Assembly (NCBI GenBank): GCA_963696325.1
Contig: CAVOJV010000067.1
Coordinates: 1-64,000 of the forward strand
Source of the DNA: CAVOJV01 sp963696325
GTDB taxonomy: Bacteria; Pseudomonadota; Gammaproteobacteria; Competibacterales; Competibacteraceae
Length of the DNA stretch: 64,000 nucleotides
Direction: 5' to 3'
The first letter of the stretch is position 1. Every line of letters starts with the position of its first letter. The position numbers were made by a program, and so were the translations under genes. Under the pieces are notes generated by a model. It did not search any database and was not told the DNA's origin. It saw only the letters and a list, made by a program, of their open reading frames with translations. Below, piece after piece: positions 34,257 to 43,506 of the stretch.

Positions 34257-34436
34257 TCAGACGTCTTCGTCATCACCCAGCCGACGGGCTTCCGACTCCA
34301 GCATCACCGGGATGCCATCGCGAATGGGATAGGCCAGACGGCTGGCCTTACAGATAAGTTCCTGGCGCTCCTTGCTATAAATCAAAGGAGCCTTGGTAAC
34401 CGGGCAAACGAGTATATCCAGCAGTCTCTTATCCAT
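34257..34436 (-). CDS. ycaR: YcaR/Trm112-family small protein
   Basis: A 59-residue protein starting MDKRLLDILVCPVTKAPLIY and continuing with LICKASRLAYPIRDGIPVML, the Trm112/UPF0434 pattern. The usual second Cys of the first CPxC is replaced (CPVT), and Cys occurs again at LIC. It lies between lpxK and kdsB, the conserved position of ycaR in gammaproteobacteria. Its function is unknown. It is too short for standard length cut-offs and is easily missed. The kdsB ribosome site is inside its last codons. Confidence 0.88.
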   Translation of the reverse strand: MDKRLLDILVCPVTKAPLIYSKERQELICKASRLAYPIRDGIPVMLESEARRLGDDEDV

Positions 34437-34447
34437 GCTTCTCTCAC

Positions 34448-35446
34448 TTAAGGTGTTGCTCTGGCGGGTACGGCGCGGTAGCTCAACTGGGCGAGCAGTC
34501 GCCGCTCCAATTCGGGGTCCAAGCGCGCGTCAACCGGTACATACCAGAACCAGTCACGCGCCAGCTTTTCGCATTTTACCGCATCTTTCTCGGTCATCAG
34601 CACGGGCAACTCATCGCCAAACGCCAGATCCGTGCTGGTAAATGGATGATGATCGGGAAATGGGTGTTCCAGGAGGCGCAAACCACGCCTTCCCAGATAA
34701 TTGAAAAACCGACTGGGATCACCAATGCCGGCTACGGCGTGGACCAGTTCGCCACGAAACCCTGGCAAGGCACACGTCACGCTGGGATCAGCCAGGTTTA
34801 TCGTGCGCTCGCCGGCGAGGGTCATGAGAAATTCTCCGCTCTCGGCCTTGCCGTTGCTCACGATGAAGTCCACGCTTTTGAGTCGCTGGGCTGGTTCTCG
34901 CAATGGACCCGCTGGCAGGCAGCCGCCGTTACCCAGAAGGCGATTGCCGTCGATTACGGCGATTTCGATATCGCGGGCCAGCCGATAATGTTGCAATCCG
35001 TCATCGGCCAGAATGATGTCGCAGTTGTGATCCTTGAGGAGCGCAAGCGCTGCCGCCACCCGATCGGGCGCCACCAGCACGGGACACTTACAGCGCCGGG
35101 CCAGCAGTACCGGTTCATCGCCCACCTCTTGGGGATCGCTGTCGGGGCCAACCTGACGCGGCCAATCCTGAGCGCTTCCGCCATAGCCCCGACTTATGAT
35201 ACCGGGCCGATAACCGGCTCCCTGCAACACCTCCACCAGACGGATTACCAAGGGTGTTTTACCGCTCCCCCCTACCGTGATGTTGCCGACCACGATGACC
35301 GGTACCCCAGCGCTAAAGCATTTCAACAGGCCCCAGCGATAGGCAAGGCGACGCACCGTCACGGCGCCACAAAACAGCAGGCCTAACGGCCACAGTAGAA
35401 TGCTCACGGGGTTAAGGGAATACCAATAACGTTCCAGGCGCTGCAT
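34448..35446 (-). CDS. lpxK: tetraacyldisaccharide 4'-kinase LpxK
   Basis: A 332-residue membrane-associated kinase phosphorylating the lipid A precursor at the 4' position. An N-terminal hydrophobic helix (about 14-32) precedes Walker A VGNITVGGSGKTPLV, then the family blocks PGIISRGYGG and ILADDGLQHYRL. It lies between exbD and ycaR as in Pseudomonas and close relatives, where the linked transporter-like gene is msbA; here msbA is not adjacent. Confidence 0.95.
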   Translation of the reverse strand: MQRLERYWYSLNPVSILLWPLGLLFCGAVTVRRLAYRWGLLKCFSAGVPVIVVGNITVGGSGKTPLVIRLVEVLQGAGYRPGIISRGYGGSAQDWPRQVGPDSDPQEVGDEPVLLARRCKCPVLVAPDRVAAALALLKDHNCDIILADDGLQHYRLARDIEIAVIDGNRLLGNGGCLPAGPLREPAQRLKSVDFIVSNGKAESGEFLMTLAGERTINLADPSVTCALPGFRGELVHAVAGIGDPSRFFNYLGRRGLRLLEHPFPDHHPFTSTDLAFGDELPVLMTEKDAVKCEKLARDWFWYVPVDARLDPELERRLLAQLSYRAVPARATP

Positions 35447-35449
35447 AAT

Positions 35450-35896
35450 TTACCTCCCTGTTGGCACCGGCTCGTTCCGACCGGCGCTCTGAATAGTGAC
35501 GATGGCCAGGCGCTTGAAGCCCAGTTGCCCGGCGGCATCCATGACTGTCACCACCGCCTGGTGGGGTGTCCTGCCGTCGGCGCGAATGACGAAGGGCAGG
35601 TCGCGCCGGTCTCCGGCCGCCTCGCGGAGTGCCGTTTTGAGGGTATTAATCGCGGTATCCGCCAGAGCCATGTCATTGACGCTGTAGCGTCCCTGGGCAT
35701 CGATAGCCACCTCCAGGCGTTCCTGTTCGGCCGGCAGTGGCCGCTGCGAAGCTTCCGGTAGTTCAATCTTAAGATCGGCCTCCTTGCGAAAAGAGGTGGC
35801 GATCACAAAAAAAATCAGCACCACCAGGACCACGTCGATCATGGGGATCAGGTTGATTTCCGGTTCTTCCCGGCGACGGGGGCTCCGTAGGTTCAC
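35450..35896 (-). CDS. exbD: ExbD/TolR-type biopolymer transport protein
   Basis: A 148-residue proton-channel partner. The single transmembrane helix INLIPMIDVVLVVLIFFVIATSF carries the essential Asp. The periplasmic domain follows. It works with the ExbB-like protein whose gene ends four bases inside this one's start. It is either a TonB energiser or a dedicated envelope motor; its position next to lpxK and comEC is conserved in gammaproteobacteria. Confidence 0.9.
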   Translation of the reverse strand: MNLRSPRRREEPEINLIPMIDVVLVVLIFFVIATSFRKEADLKIELPEASQRPLPAEQERLEVAIDAQGRYSVNDMALADTAINTLKTALREAAGDRRDLPFVIRADGRTPHQAVVTVMDAAGQLGFKRLAIVTIQSAGRNEPVPTGR

Positions 35897-36513
35897 GGCT
35901 GCTCCGCCATGACGCTGCTATGAATAAGATCTACCAATAGAATGGCCTGCTGCTCCATGCCCACGACCAATGCCTCCACCTTACCGCGGAAATAGCGGTA
36001 GAACAATAGGCTCGGGATGGCTACGGTAAGTCCACCAGCAGTAGTAACCAGAGCCTCGGAGATGCCCAAAGCCAGCAGCCCAAAGTCACTGTTACCCTGA
36101 ACCGCAACCACCTGAAAGATTTTGATCATGCCAGACACGGTACCAAGTAGCCCTAGCAGGGGGCTAATGGCAGCGATAGTGCCCAGGGTATTGAGAAAAC
36201 GCTCCAATTCGTGGGTCACGTGACGGCCAGTCTCCTCTATGCTTTCCTTGACGATATCCCGTCCCTGGTTACGGTTCAGGAGACCGGCGACCACGACCCG
36301 GCCCAGAGGGGATTTCACGGCAATCTTGTCCAGGTTTATGTGGGGGACCTTGCCCACCTTGGCCCAGGCATGGAGGGTGTTGATCAAATTAGCGGGCAAC
36401 ACTCGGCTGCGCCGCAAGGACCAAAATCGTTCCACGATAATGGTTAAGGCGATCACTGAACAGGCGATGATCGGCAGCATCAACCAGCCGCCGGCTATGA
36501 TCATCTGTAGCAC
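35893..36513 (-). CDS. exbB: ExbB/TolQ/MotA-family proton channel protein
   Basis: About 206 residues with three transmembrane helices: GGWLMLPIIACSVIALTIIVE, then TLGTIAAISPLLGLLGTVSGMI and LTVAIPSLLFYRYF. A perfect AAGGAGGT lies four bases before a GTG at 36513 and 12 bases before an ATG at 36504; family N termini (MIIAGGWLM) fit either. Upstream in-frame ATGs at 36528 and 36612 are less likely. It forms the ion-conducting pentamer around the ExbD helix. Confidence 0.88.
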   Translation of the reverse strand: MLQMIIAGGWLMLPIIACSVIALTIIVERFWSLRRSRVLPANLINTLHAWAKVGKVPHINLDKIAVKSPLGRVVVAGLLNRNQGRDIVKESIEETGRHVTHELERFLNTLGTIAAISPLLGLLGTVSGMIKIFQVVAVQGNSDFGLLALGISEALVTTAGGLTVAIPSLLFYRYFRGKVEALVVGMEQQAILLVDLIHSSVMAEQP

Positions 36514-36678
36514 CTTACCTCCTTCCATGCCTGCCTGGAAATGCGAAACCGCATGATACTTGATTTGCAAGGCCCGGCGTAGTGCGCTGTTTATCGACCC
36601 GCAGGCTAACAACGCTCTGTTGGTCTATTCACCAAGCTCCGTTCGATATGCCGTGGCGCGTTTGTATATCGCACTGTC

Positions 36679-38997
36679 TCAAGGATCAGCCCGCCAATAA
36701 CGGCGTGCCTGTTGGCGATACAGCGCCGGAACTGACCCGTCTCCCCATCCGTCCAGGTGAAAAGTGATGGCCCCAGCACTTACCGTATCCAGCACTGTGG
36801 CGCCGGCCTCACGATAACCTTCGACAGTCTCCGGTCTGGGAAAACCAGCGCGGTTGTTATAGCCGGTAGAAAACAGCACGTATCGGGGCCGCACGGCGGC
36901 GAGGAAATCCGCCAGCGGCAGACCCCCACCGCCATGACTGGGCGCTACTAACACCTCGGCCGCCAGCGCGGCTCCATAAGTGTCGACCAAGGCAGCCTGG
37001 GCCACGGGCTCGATATCACCGGTCAGTAACACCTGGCCATTACTCCCCTCCACCCGCAGCACGCAGGACGCATTGTTGCCGGAGAAGCGCTCTCCTTCAG
37101 GTGGATGCAGGATGCTGAAGCGGACCCCATCCCAGGTCCACCCATCGCCAGCCTGGCAGGGTTGAGCGCCCTTGATGGGCACTTCCTGAGGAGAGGCCGT
37201 CAAGATTCTGTCGGCCTTAACATTTTCCAGCAGGGAACGTGTGCCGCCCCAGTGTTCGTTGTCGGCGTGGCTGATGATCAAAGCATCGAGCCGCCCTACG
37301 CCTTGTTGGCGGAGAAATGGCACCAGGACAACGCGCCCGGCGTCGAAGCCTCTACCCCGCCGTGGCCCGGTGTCGTAGACCAGGACATGCTGGGTGGTAC
37401 GCACAACCGCCGACAATCCCTGGCCTACATCCAGCAGGGTAAACCAGATTCCACCGGCGGCCGGGCTGGCCAGTGGGAAAAATACCAGGGGCAGGCAAAG
37501 CACGCCGCCCAGCCAACGTCCTGGCATGCCCCACGGAGCCAACAGCAAGAGGACACCAGGCACGCCAAACGCCAGCGTCCATAGGGGCGACGCCGGGTGG
37601 TAGATTAGCGTCCAGGGCGACCGCGCCAACCAGATCAGAAACCGCCACAGCCAATCCATGGTCAGGGCAGCCAGTTGCAGCAATCCGGTCTGGGCAGTCT
37701 CACTTACCAAACCCGCTATCATCGCCAATAGGGTAAGGGGAAGCACGGTAATGCTGGTCCAAGGAATAGCGATCAGATTGGCTGGCGGTGAAAGGATGGG
37801 TATTTGTTGAAAGAAGATCAGGGTAGCGGGTACCAGCGCCAAAGTGATGGCCAGTTGCAATCCCAGCCACTCTCGCAAGGGCTTTACTACGCCACCGCGA
37901 CCCGTCACCGTGTACAGAATAATCGCGACCGCCCCGAACGACAGCCAGAAACCTGCAGCCAGGGGAGCCAGAGGATCGATGACCAGCACCGCTAGCAAGG
38001 CCAAGGCCAGGATATGGCTGGGGACGACAGGGCGCTGCCCCAACAAGGCCGCCATGGCCACAGCAATCATGATGAAGGAACGCTGACTGGGCACCGACAG
38101 ACCAGACAGCAGCGTGTAAGCCCCCGCTCCCAGTAAAGCCGTCAGGGCGGCGGCTTTGCTAGCAGGCCAACGCCGCACGAGGGTTGGAAACCAGACCCAG
38201 CAATGGCGGACCACCCAAAAAATCAGCCCTGCGACCAGACCGATATGTGAGCCCGAGATCGACATCAAGTGCCCCGTGCCGGTGCGACTAAAGATCTCCC
38301 ACTGCCGCTCCTGGATACCGTGGCTCTCGCCCACCGCCAAAGCGACTAGGATCCCGACATAAGGATTGTCTGGCAGCAAATGCCAAAAACGTTCGGCCAA
38401 TTCCTGGCGGAAACGGTCAAGGGGATAGCGGGCAGCCGGTTCCAACAAACGTGGTTCCGGATGTGCCAGGACATGACCTTGGGCAGCGATGCCATTGACC
38501 AGCAGCCAGCGTTCATAATCGAAACTGCCGGGATTGGCCAAACCGTGGGTGCGGTTGAGACGCACCGTAAATTGCCATTTGTCCCCAACCCGTAAGGATG
38601 CTGGATTAGCCTTGTAAAAGGTAAGACGCAGCCGGCCGGTGAAAGGCATGCGAACATCGCCTTGGCTGAGAGCGTCAACTGTGAATTGGAAGCGGATACC
38701 GCGTTGCAAAGTCTCGGGAATGGAGGCTACCCAACCCTCGGCCTGCCACTCGGCGGACTCCAGTTCTAAGGGAAGCCGCGCATGGCACAGCGGTTGTGCC
38801 CAGAGCAGAGCCCACAGAAACCCCAACCCTAACCAGGCGGGCAACTGCAAGAGTGGAACGTATAGGCCGATTACCAGCACCACCGGCAACCCTAAAACCC
38901 ACCAAGGGCTTGGCAAGTCAACGAGGGTATGTAATACCAGGATGCCGGCGAGAAATGCAAGCGCCCCTAGACGCATGTGCGCAGATAACGAAGACAA
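36679..38997 (-). CDS. comEC: ComEC/Rec2 DNA-uptake channel protein
   Basis: A 772-residue polytopic protein. An N-terminal hydrophobic region precedes an OB-like domain (about 70-190, FDYERWLLVNGIAAQG). The competence domain (about 225-490, multiple helices, including VGESHGIQERQWEIFSRTGT) is followed by a C-terminal metallo-beta-lactamase-like domain (about 510-770) with SHADNEHWGG and APSHGGGG. It translocates single-stranded DNA across the inner membrane in natural competence. Length is normal. It lies upstream of exbB, the common gammaproteobacterial order. Confidence 0.94.
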   Translation of the reverse strand: MSSLSAHMRLGALAFLAGILVLHTLVDLPSPWWVLGLPVVLVIGLYVPLLQLPAWLGLGFLWALLWAQPLCHARLPLELESAEWQAEGWVASIPETLQRGIRFQFTVDALSQGDVRMPFTGRLRLTFYKANPASLRVGDKWQFTVRLNRTHGLANPGSFDYERWLLVNGIAAQGHVLAHPEPRLLEPAARYPLDRFRQELAERFWHLLPDNPYVGILVALAVGESHGIQERQWEIFSRTGTGHLMSISGSHIGLVAGLIFWVVRHCWVWFPTLVRRWPASKAAALTALLGAGAYTLLSGLSVPSQRSFIMIAVAMAALLGQRPVVPSHILALALLAVLVIDPLAPLAAGFWLSFGAVAIILYTVTGRGGVVKPLREWLGLQLAITLALVPATLIFFQQIPILSPPANLIAIPWTSITVLPLTLLAMIAGLVSETAQTGLLQLAALTMDWLWRFLIWLARSPWTLIYHPASPLWTLAFGVPGVLLLLAPWGMPGRWLGGVLCLPLVFFPLASPAAGGIWFTLLDVGQGLSAVVRTTQHVLVYDTGPRRGRGFDAGRVVLVPFLRQQGVGRLDALIISHADNEHWGGTRSLLENVKADRILTASPQEVPIKGAQPCQAGDGWTWDGVRFSILHPPEGERFSGNNASCVLRVEGSNGQVLLTGDIEPVAQAALVDTYGAALAAEVLVAPSHGGGGLPLADFLAAVRPRYVLFSTGYNNRAGFPRPETVEGYREAGATVLDTVSAGAITFHLDGWGDGSVPALYRQQARRYWRADP

Positions 38998-39100
38998 TGA
39001 ACAATAGGCTGATTCACCGACTGCTTCCCTGTCGAAGACGAGTACGAACGTTTATACCATGATCAAGCGATTGCTGAACCGCCACCACAATCCCGAACAG

Positions 39101-39850
39101 CTACACCTCGCGCTGCAGAGCACTGTCCGCCAGACGCCAGATACCGTCCATCCTGGCCGCCAAGGCCGGGTCATGGGTCACGATCACGAAGCTGGTCTCC
39201 AAGGAACGATTCAGCTCCAGCATGAGTTCGAAAACTTGCTCGGCGCTGTGCCGGTCGAGGTTGCCGGTGGGCTCGTCGGCCAGCACGCAGGCCGGTTCAG
39301 TGATCAGTGCCCGGGCCACCGCGGCGCGCTGCCGTTCCCCACCGGACAGTTCGCCGGGCTTGTGGCGCAACCGGCCGCCCAGCCCGACCCGTTCCAACAA
39401 AGCCGCCGCGCGCCGGGCGGCCTCTACCGCCTCCAGACCCCGGATCAAGAGCGGCATGGCCACATTCTCCAAGGCGCTAAATTCTGGCAGTAAATGATGA
39501 AATTGGTAGACAAATCCCAGGAGCCGGTTGCGCAACCGGCCCCGGGCAGCATCTTTCATGCTGGTCAGATTTTGACCAGCAATGATCACCTCGCCGGCGG
39601 AAGGCGTGTCCAATCCCCCCAGTAGATGCAAGAGAGTGCTTTTGCCGGCCCCCGAGCTTCCCACGATGGCAACCCGTTCCCCCCGCCGAATACTGAAGTT
39701 CACATCCCGCAACACGTCAAGCCACTGCTCGCCCTGGCGAAAGGTCTTGGTCAGATTTCTGCACAGCAGAATACCGCCTTCAGTTGTCGCAGCCTTATCG
39801 TCAGCAGCGCCGTCCATCAAAAAGCCACCCCCGCTTACTGATCTACTCAT
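39101..39850 (-). CDS. lolD: lipoprotein-releasing ABC transporter ATPase LolD
   Basis: A 249-residue ABC ATPase. Walker A is GSSGAGKSTLL (about 65-75), the Q-loop lies in FVYQFHHLLPEFSALENV, the signature is LSGGERQRAAVARAL, and Walker B is CVLADEPTGNLD. Gly/Asp-rich residues 1-22 are extra; an ATG at 39817 would give a more usual length. It energises release of lipoproteins from the inner membrane to LolA. Its start overlaps the lolC stop by eight bases. Confidence 0.94.
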   Translation of the reverse strand: MSRSVSGGGFLMDGAADDKAATTEGGILLCRNLTKTFRQGEQWLDVLRDVNFSIRRGERVAIVGSSGAGKSTLLHLLGGLDTPSAGEVIIAGQNLTSMKDAARGRLRNRLLGFVYQFHHLLPEFSALENVAMPLLIRGLEAVEAARRAAALLERVGLGGRLRHKPGELSGGERQRAAVARALITEPACVLADEPTGNLDRHSAEQVFELMLELNRSLETSFVIVTHDPALAARMDGIWRLADSALQREV

Positions 39851-41093
39851 AGCGCAAGGCCTCGGCCGGTTGGGTACACGAAGCCCGCCAGGCTGGATAC
39901 AGCGTGGCCAGCATCGCTAACCCGAAAGCCACTACGGCGATAACTACCACATCGCCCCAGATCAACTCCGAGGGCACATCGCCGATCAAATAGACGTCGG
40001 GTGACATGAACTTGATCCCAAACAGATTCTCGATAAACGGCACGACCACGTGCAAATTCAGTGTCAAAGAAACGCCGCCCACCAATCCCAGCAGAGTACC
40101 AATCAGTCCGATGGTGACCCCCTGCACCATGAAGACACCCATGATGCTGGCCGGCGTGGCCCCCAAAGTACGCAGAATCGCGATGTCCGCCTGCTTATCG
40201 GTAACCACCATCACCAGAGTGGACACGATATTGAAAGCCGCTACCGCCACGATCAACATGAGAATGATGAACATCGCGGTCTTTTCGATCTGCACGGCCC
40301 GGAAGAAATTGGCGTGCTCCTGGGTCCAGTCGCGCACGATATAGGAGCCGGGCAGGTCGCGGGCGATTTCGCGGGCGATGCGAGGCGCCTGAAACATATC
40401 CTCGAGTTTTAGGCGCACGCCGCTGACATCGCCCTCCAGACGAAACAGCCTGGAGCCATCTTCCACATGGATAAGTGCCAGGCCACGGTCATATTCATAC
40501 ATGCCAGCCTCGAAGATCCCTACCACTTCGAAGCGTTTCAAGCGCGGGATGATGCCCACCGGGGTTACACTGGCCTGCGGCGTTATCACGGTGACTTTAT
40601 CGCCAACGCCTGTCACGCCAAGCGCATCGGCAAGCGCTCTCCCCAGGATCATGCCAAAGCCGCCGGGCTTTAAATCATTCAGATGGCCACTGGTCATCTT
40701 GGCGGCAATTTCAGAGACCTTGCGTTCCTCCTCGGGCAGGATGCCCTGAATGATGGCCCCGCTGACCAGGGAATCCCGGTTCAGCATGGCTTCGGCGCGA
40801 ATGTAAGGAGCGCTGCCCTGGACCTCGGGATTGCGCGCCGTCATGTCGCGCACTGCTTGCCAATCCGCCAGGCGACCTCCCAGCGAACTGACGGTAGCGT
40901 GCGCTGTCATCGCCAGGATACGCTCCCGCACTTCCTTCACGGCGCCGTTCATAACCGACAAAACCGTGATAAGGGCCGCTATTCCGAGCGCAACGCCCAA
41001 CATTGAGGAGAGAGAGATAAAGGAAATGAAATGGTTTCGGCGTTTGGCGCGGGTATAACGCAGACCGATAAAGACTTCCAGGGGACGAAACAT
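39843..41093 (-). CDS. lolC: lipoprotein-releasing system permease LolC/LolE
   Basis: A 416-residue FtsX-type permease. The first helix is FISLSSMLGVALGIAALITVLSV (about 23-45), followed by a large periplasmic domain (about 46-265) and three C-terminal helices in IVAVAAFNIVSTLVMVV, GTLLGLVGGV and DVVVIAVVAFGLAMLATL. A single LolC/E gene beside lolD suggests a homodimeric LolF-like system, unless another copy lies elsewhere. Confidence 0.92.
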   Translation of the reverse strand: MFRPLEVFIGLRYTRAKRRNHFISFISLSSMLGVALGIAALITVLSVMNGAVKEVRERILAMTAHATVSSLGGRLADWQAVRDMTARNPEVQGSAPYIRAEAMLNRDSLVSGAIIQGILPEEERKVSEIAAKMTSGHLNDLKPGGFGMILGRALADALGVTGVGDKVTVITPQASVTPVGIIPRLKRFEVVGIFEAGMYEYDRGLALIHVEDGSRLFRLEGDVSGVRLKLEDMFQAPRIAREIARDLPGSYIVRDWTQEHANFFRAVQIEKTAMFIILMLIVAVAAFNIVSTLVMVVTDKQADIAILRTLGATPASIMGVFMVQGVTIGLIGTLLGLVGGVSLTLNLHVVVPFIENLFGIKFMSPDVYLIGDVPSELIWGDVVVIAVVAFGLAMLATLYPAWRASCTQPAEALRYE

Positions 41094-41143
41094 GGGAGGT
41101 ATCCGGGGTAGGGAAACGACTACACTGACAGGCGAAAGGGCTC

Positions 41144-41180
41144 ATTATAACGATTTTGGCCGCCCTGAGGCGGCCAAAAT
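41144..41180 (-). promoter_or_regulatory. strong inverted repeat with perfect -10 box upstream of lolC
   Basis: A perfect 12-bp inverted repeat (ATTTTGGCCGCC at 41153-41164, GGCGGCCAAAAT at 41169-41180, 4-base loop) lies between the comEA-like gene and lolC. The strand transcribed toward lolC has TATAAT at 41144-41149 (minus strand) just beyond it. It may end comEA-like transcripts, although the T run is on the wrong side for a canonical terminator. It could also be an operator overlapping the lolC promoter. Confidence 0.4.
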
Positions 41181-41207
41181 GAGCAAGCGACTACACCGTC
41201 AAACGCA

Positions 41208-41615
41208 TTACTTGACTGGCGGGGGAGTCACGGCTGCCGGAGGGCCTGGTGGCTTGATGGAAGGGGGCGTCACGGCTGCCGGCGGCTTCATGGCAGGAGG
41301 CACCGCAACTGCCGGAAGTTTATCTTTTGGAATTGCTTCGGTAGTCTTATCTCCCACCATTAAATTACTGCGATTGGCCTCCACTGTCTTATCCCCGATG
41401 CCTGGCACATTCTTGAGTTCATCTACGCTCTTGAATGATCCATGCTCATTACGGTAAGCCACTATAGCAGCAGCTTTTTTATCGCCCACACCCTTAATAG
41501 CCGCTGCGAGTTCCGCAGCCGTAGCCGTATTGATATTGACGGGTCCTGCAGCACTTGCCGTTAGAGAAACCAGAGCGAATAGAATAACGATAAGCAACTG
41601 GCGTAAAAGCAGCAT
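41208..41615 (-). CDS. ComEA-like helix-hairpin-helix DNA-binding protein
   Basis: A 135-residue exported protein. A signal peptide (to about residue 23, LTASAA) precedes the HhH domain (about 25-90, VNINTATAAELAAAIKGVGDKKAAAIVAYR, and KNVPGIGDKTVEANR). A Pro-rich tail of repeated PPA-VTPP-KPP units (about 100-135) follows and is unusual for ComEA. ComEA-type proteins bind incoming DNA in the periplasm and act with ComEC, encoded 2 kb away. Confidence 0.85.
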   Translation of the reverse strand: MLLLRQLLIVILFALVSLTASAAGPVNINTATAAELAAAIKGVGDKKAAAIVAYRNEHGSFKSVDELKNVPGIGDKTVEANRSNLMVGDKTTEAIPKDKLPAVAVPPAMKPPAAVTPPSIKPPGPPAAVTPPPVK

Positions 41616-41777
41616 ATTGAACCTCCCAAATCCATTTCAATAAAAGCGAATAAACCGGCAGTGGAATAACAAAGATCTAGATGCCAATCTCTTTACCGGC
41701 AACTCAGTACATACGCATTGTACTGTAGCTTAAAAATAAACCCATACCAATAAATATACAACCTGATCAGGCCGCTT

Positions 41778-42947
41778 CTAGGTGTTGTTTCTGATTACCA
41801 AATCCGGTATCGGTTTAACACTGCTCCATTTTTTGCAACTCGGGCAGCACCAGTGCAGAAATTTACCGACAAAGCCGCAATTATCGCATTTGTAGCGGGC
41901 AGTGCCGTCAAGCAGGTGCCGGCTAATTCGATACAAGGTATCCAGATCAGAATGGTTAGCGCCCTGACTACGGGCCAGCTTAAGTTCAACCAGACGGCGC
42001 ATACCCAGGAGGGTGGGATAGTTTTGCAGTTCCGTTTCCAGAAACAGCATCACCGCCTCTTCCCCTTCCTGCTGCAACAACAATTCCGCCAGCGCATCGG
42101 TAACCCGTCCGGTATGATCGCGTCCCTGCACATCCCTGAGATATTCGATTAGTTCGGCTTGCCGACCGAGGGCGCCATGGCACTGGCCAAGAGGGGGAAT
42201 GACCTCTGAAAAATAACTGCGGCTCTGATGCTCGACGGCTTGGAAGGCGACAATCGCGGCGGCATAATTGCTGTCGGTCATCGCCATGCGCCCACGCAGC
42301 ATGCTAGCGCGCGCGCAATTAGGATCGCGGACCAGGGCTTGGCGTAACAGTTCCTGGGCTTCCCCGCCCTCATTACGCCGCAAGGCTTCCTCCGCAAGCT
42401 CGCAGCAATAATGGGCTGTTTCCACTTTTCTGGACTGACTTGTCATCTTTTCCAGACGATCACAGTGGGCAATCGCCTGCCGCCAGTCCTTTTCCTGTTC
42501 GTAGATATCCACCAGCCGCGCCAAGGCCACGGCCATATGCTCCGGTTGTTCGACCAGTTCCCGAAACAGGGTCTCGGCCCGGTCAAATAAACCAGCCCGC
42601 ATATAATCTTCACCCAGTTCCAGCATGGCTCGGCTGCGCTGTTCGGAAGTCAAGGCCGTCCTGGCGATCAGGTTGCGGTGGATGGGGATGGCGCGGTCCA
42701 CTTCTCCGCGACGGCGAAACAAATTTCCCAACGCCAGATGGGTTTCGGCGGTATCCCTATCTACCTCAACCATTCTCACAAAAACCTCGATGGCCTGGTC
42801 AGGCTTATCGTCGAGTAGATAATTAAGACCCTTGACATATTCGGCGCTGCTGGTGCGGGCCCGCTCACTCCCGGTATAGTCACGCTTGGCCGCCCACCAG
42901 CCAGAGGCGGCCGCAACGGGGAGCAGAAACCAGAGCAGATCTAACAT
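41778..42947 (-). CDS. lapB: lipopolysaccharide assembly protein LapB (YciM)
   Basis: A 389-residue protein with an N-terminal membrane anchor (MLDLLWFLLPVAAASGWWAA), about nine TPR units (from YVKGLNYLLDDKPDQAIEVF on) and a C-terminal rubredoxin-like metal centre with CDNC and CPSC. LapB steers FtsH to degrade LpxC, balancing LPS synthesis. Its start lies two bases after the lapA stop, in the conserved ihfB-lapA-lapB order. Confidence 0.94.
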   Translation of the reverse strand: MLDLLWFLLPVAAASGWWAAKRDYTGSERARTSSAEYVKGLNYLLDDKPDQAIEVFVRMVEVDRDTAETHLALGNLFRRRGEVDRAIPIHRNLIARTALTSEQRSRAMLELGEDYMRAGLFDRAETLFRELVEQPEHMAVALARLVDIYEQEKDWRQAIAHCDRLEKMTSQSRKVETAHYCCELAEEALRRNEGGEAQELLRQALVRDPNCARASMLRGRMAMTDSNYAAAIVAFQAVEHQSRSYFSEVIPPLGQCHGALGRQAELIEYLRDVQGRDHTGRVTDALAELLLQQEGEEAVMLFLETELQNYPTLLGMRRLVELKLARSQGANHSDLDTLYRISRHLLDGTARYKCDNCGFVGKFLHWCCPSCKKWSSVKPIPDLVIRNNT

Positions 42948-42949
42948 AC

Positions 42950-43243
42950 CTAGCCAGCACCCTGATCCGATTTTTTAAGCAACGCGCCGATTTCATGCTC
43001 CTGGCTGGAAATCATGCGCTGTAACCGTGCCAACCGCCAGCGCAGTGGCAACACTACGCCCAAGCTAATGAAAACCGAGATCAGCACCCCCAGGGAAAAA
43101 GCGCACACGACCACGAAAGATAGCGGCCAGATTGCTGTGCCCAATACATAATTGACGGTCACCGGATCGGAATTGACAGCAGAAAACTCGATCCCCACCA
43201 CCAGAATAGCTAAAAACAACACAACACTAATAATCCGAAACAT
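42950..43243 (-). CDS. lapA: LapA-domain inner membrane protein
   Basis: A 97-residue protein with two transmembrane helices (ISVVLFLAILVVGIEFSAVN, and WPLSFVVVCAFSLGVLISVFISLG) and a cytoplasmic tail with a short coiled coil. This is the YciS/LapA pattern. It is partner of LapB and translationally close to it. Confidence 0.9.
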   Translation of the reverse strand: MFRIISVVLFLAILVVGIEFSAVNSDPVTVNYVLGTAIWPLSFVVVCAFSLGVLISVFISLGVVLPLRWRLARLQRMISSQEHEIGALLKKSDQGAG

Positions 43244-43334
43244 TTTTCCCCCAGCGCCTTCTGTTGAATTCTTCCCGGTGCATCAAATGCGACCTAAGCA
43301 ACGATGCTCCGGCATATCCCCCGGCACCTTGCAA

Positions 43335-43350
43335 CACCCTCTCAAGGGTG
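43335..43350. other. short stem-loop between ihfB and lapA
   Basis: CACCCT (43335-43340), loop CTCA, AGGGTG (43345-43350). No T tract follows on either strand. It may mark an mRNA end or a processing site in the spacer between the ihfB terminator and lapA. Confidence 0.25.
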
Positions 43351-43441
43351 CTCTTACCGGCCACAGCACTCTATCAAGGCTGGCTGTCTACGCGCCGCAG
43401 CAACCGTAACAGGATAATCCCGACTTGATTACACTTCAGCG

Positions 43442-43467
43442 AAAAAACCCACGCTTAACGTGGGTTT
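43442..43467 (-). terminator. intrinsic terminator after ihfB
   Basis: On the minus strand AAACCCACG, loop TTAAG, CGTGGGTTT is followed by more T residues: a 9-bp stem plus T tract, 40 bases beyond the ihfB stop. It separates ihfB from lapAB transcription. Confidence 0.8.
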
Positions 43468-43506
43468 ATGGGTACAGCACACGCGGTTGAACGCCTGTCC
43501 ACTGGT

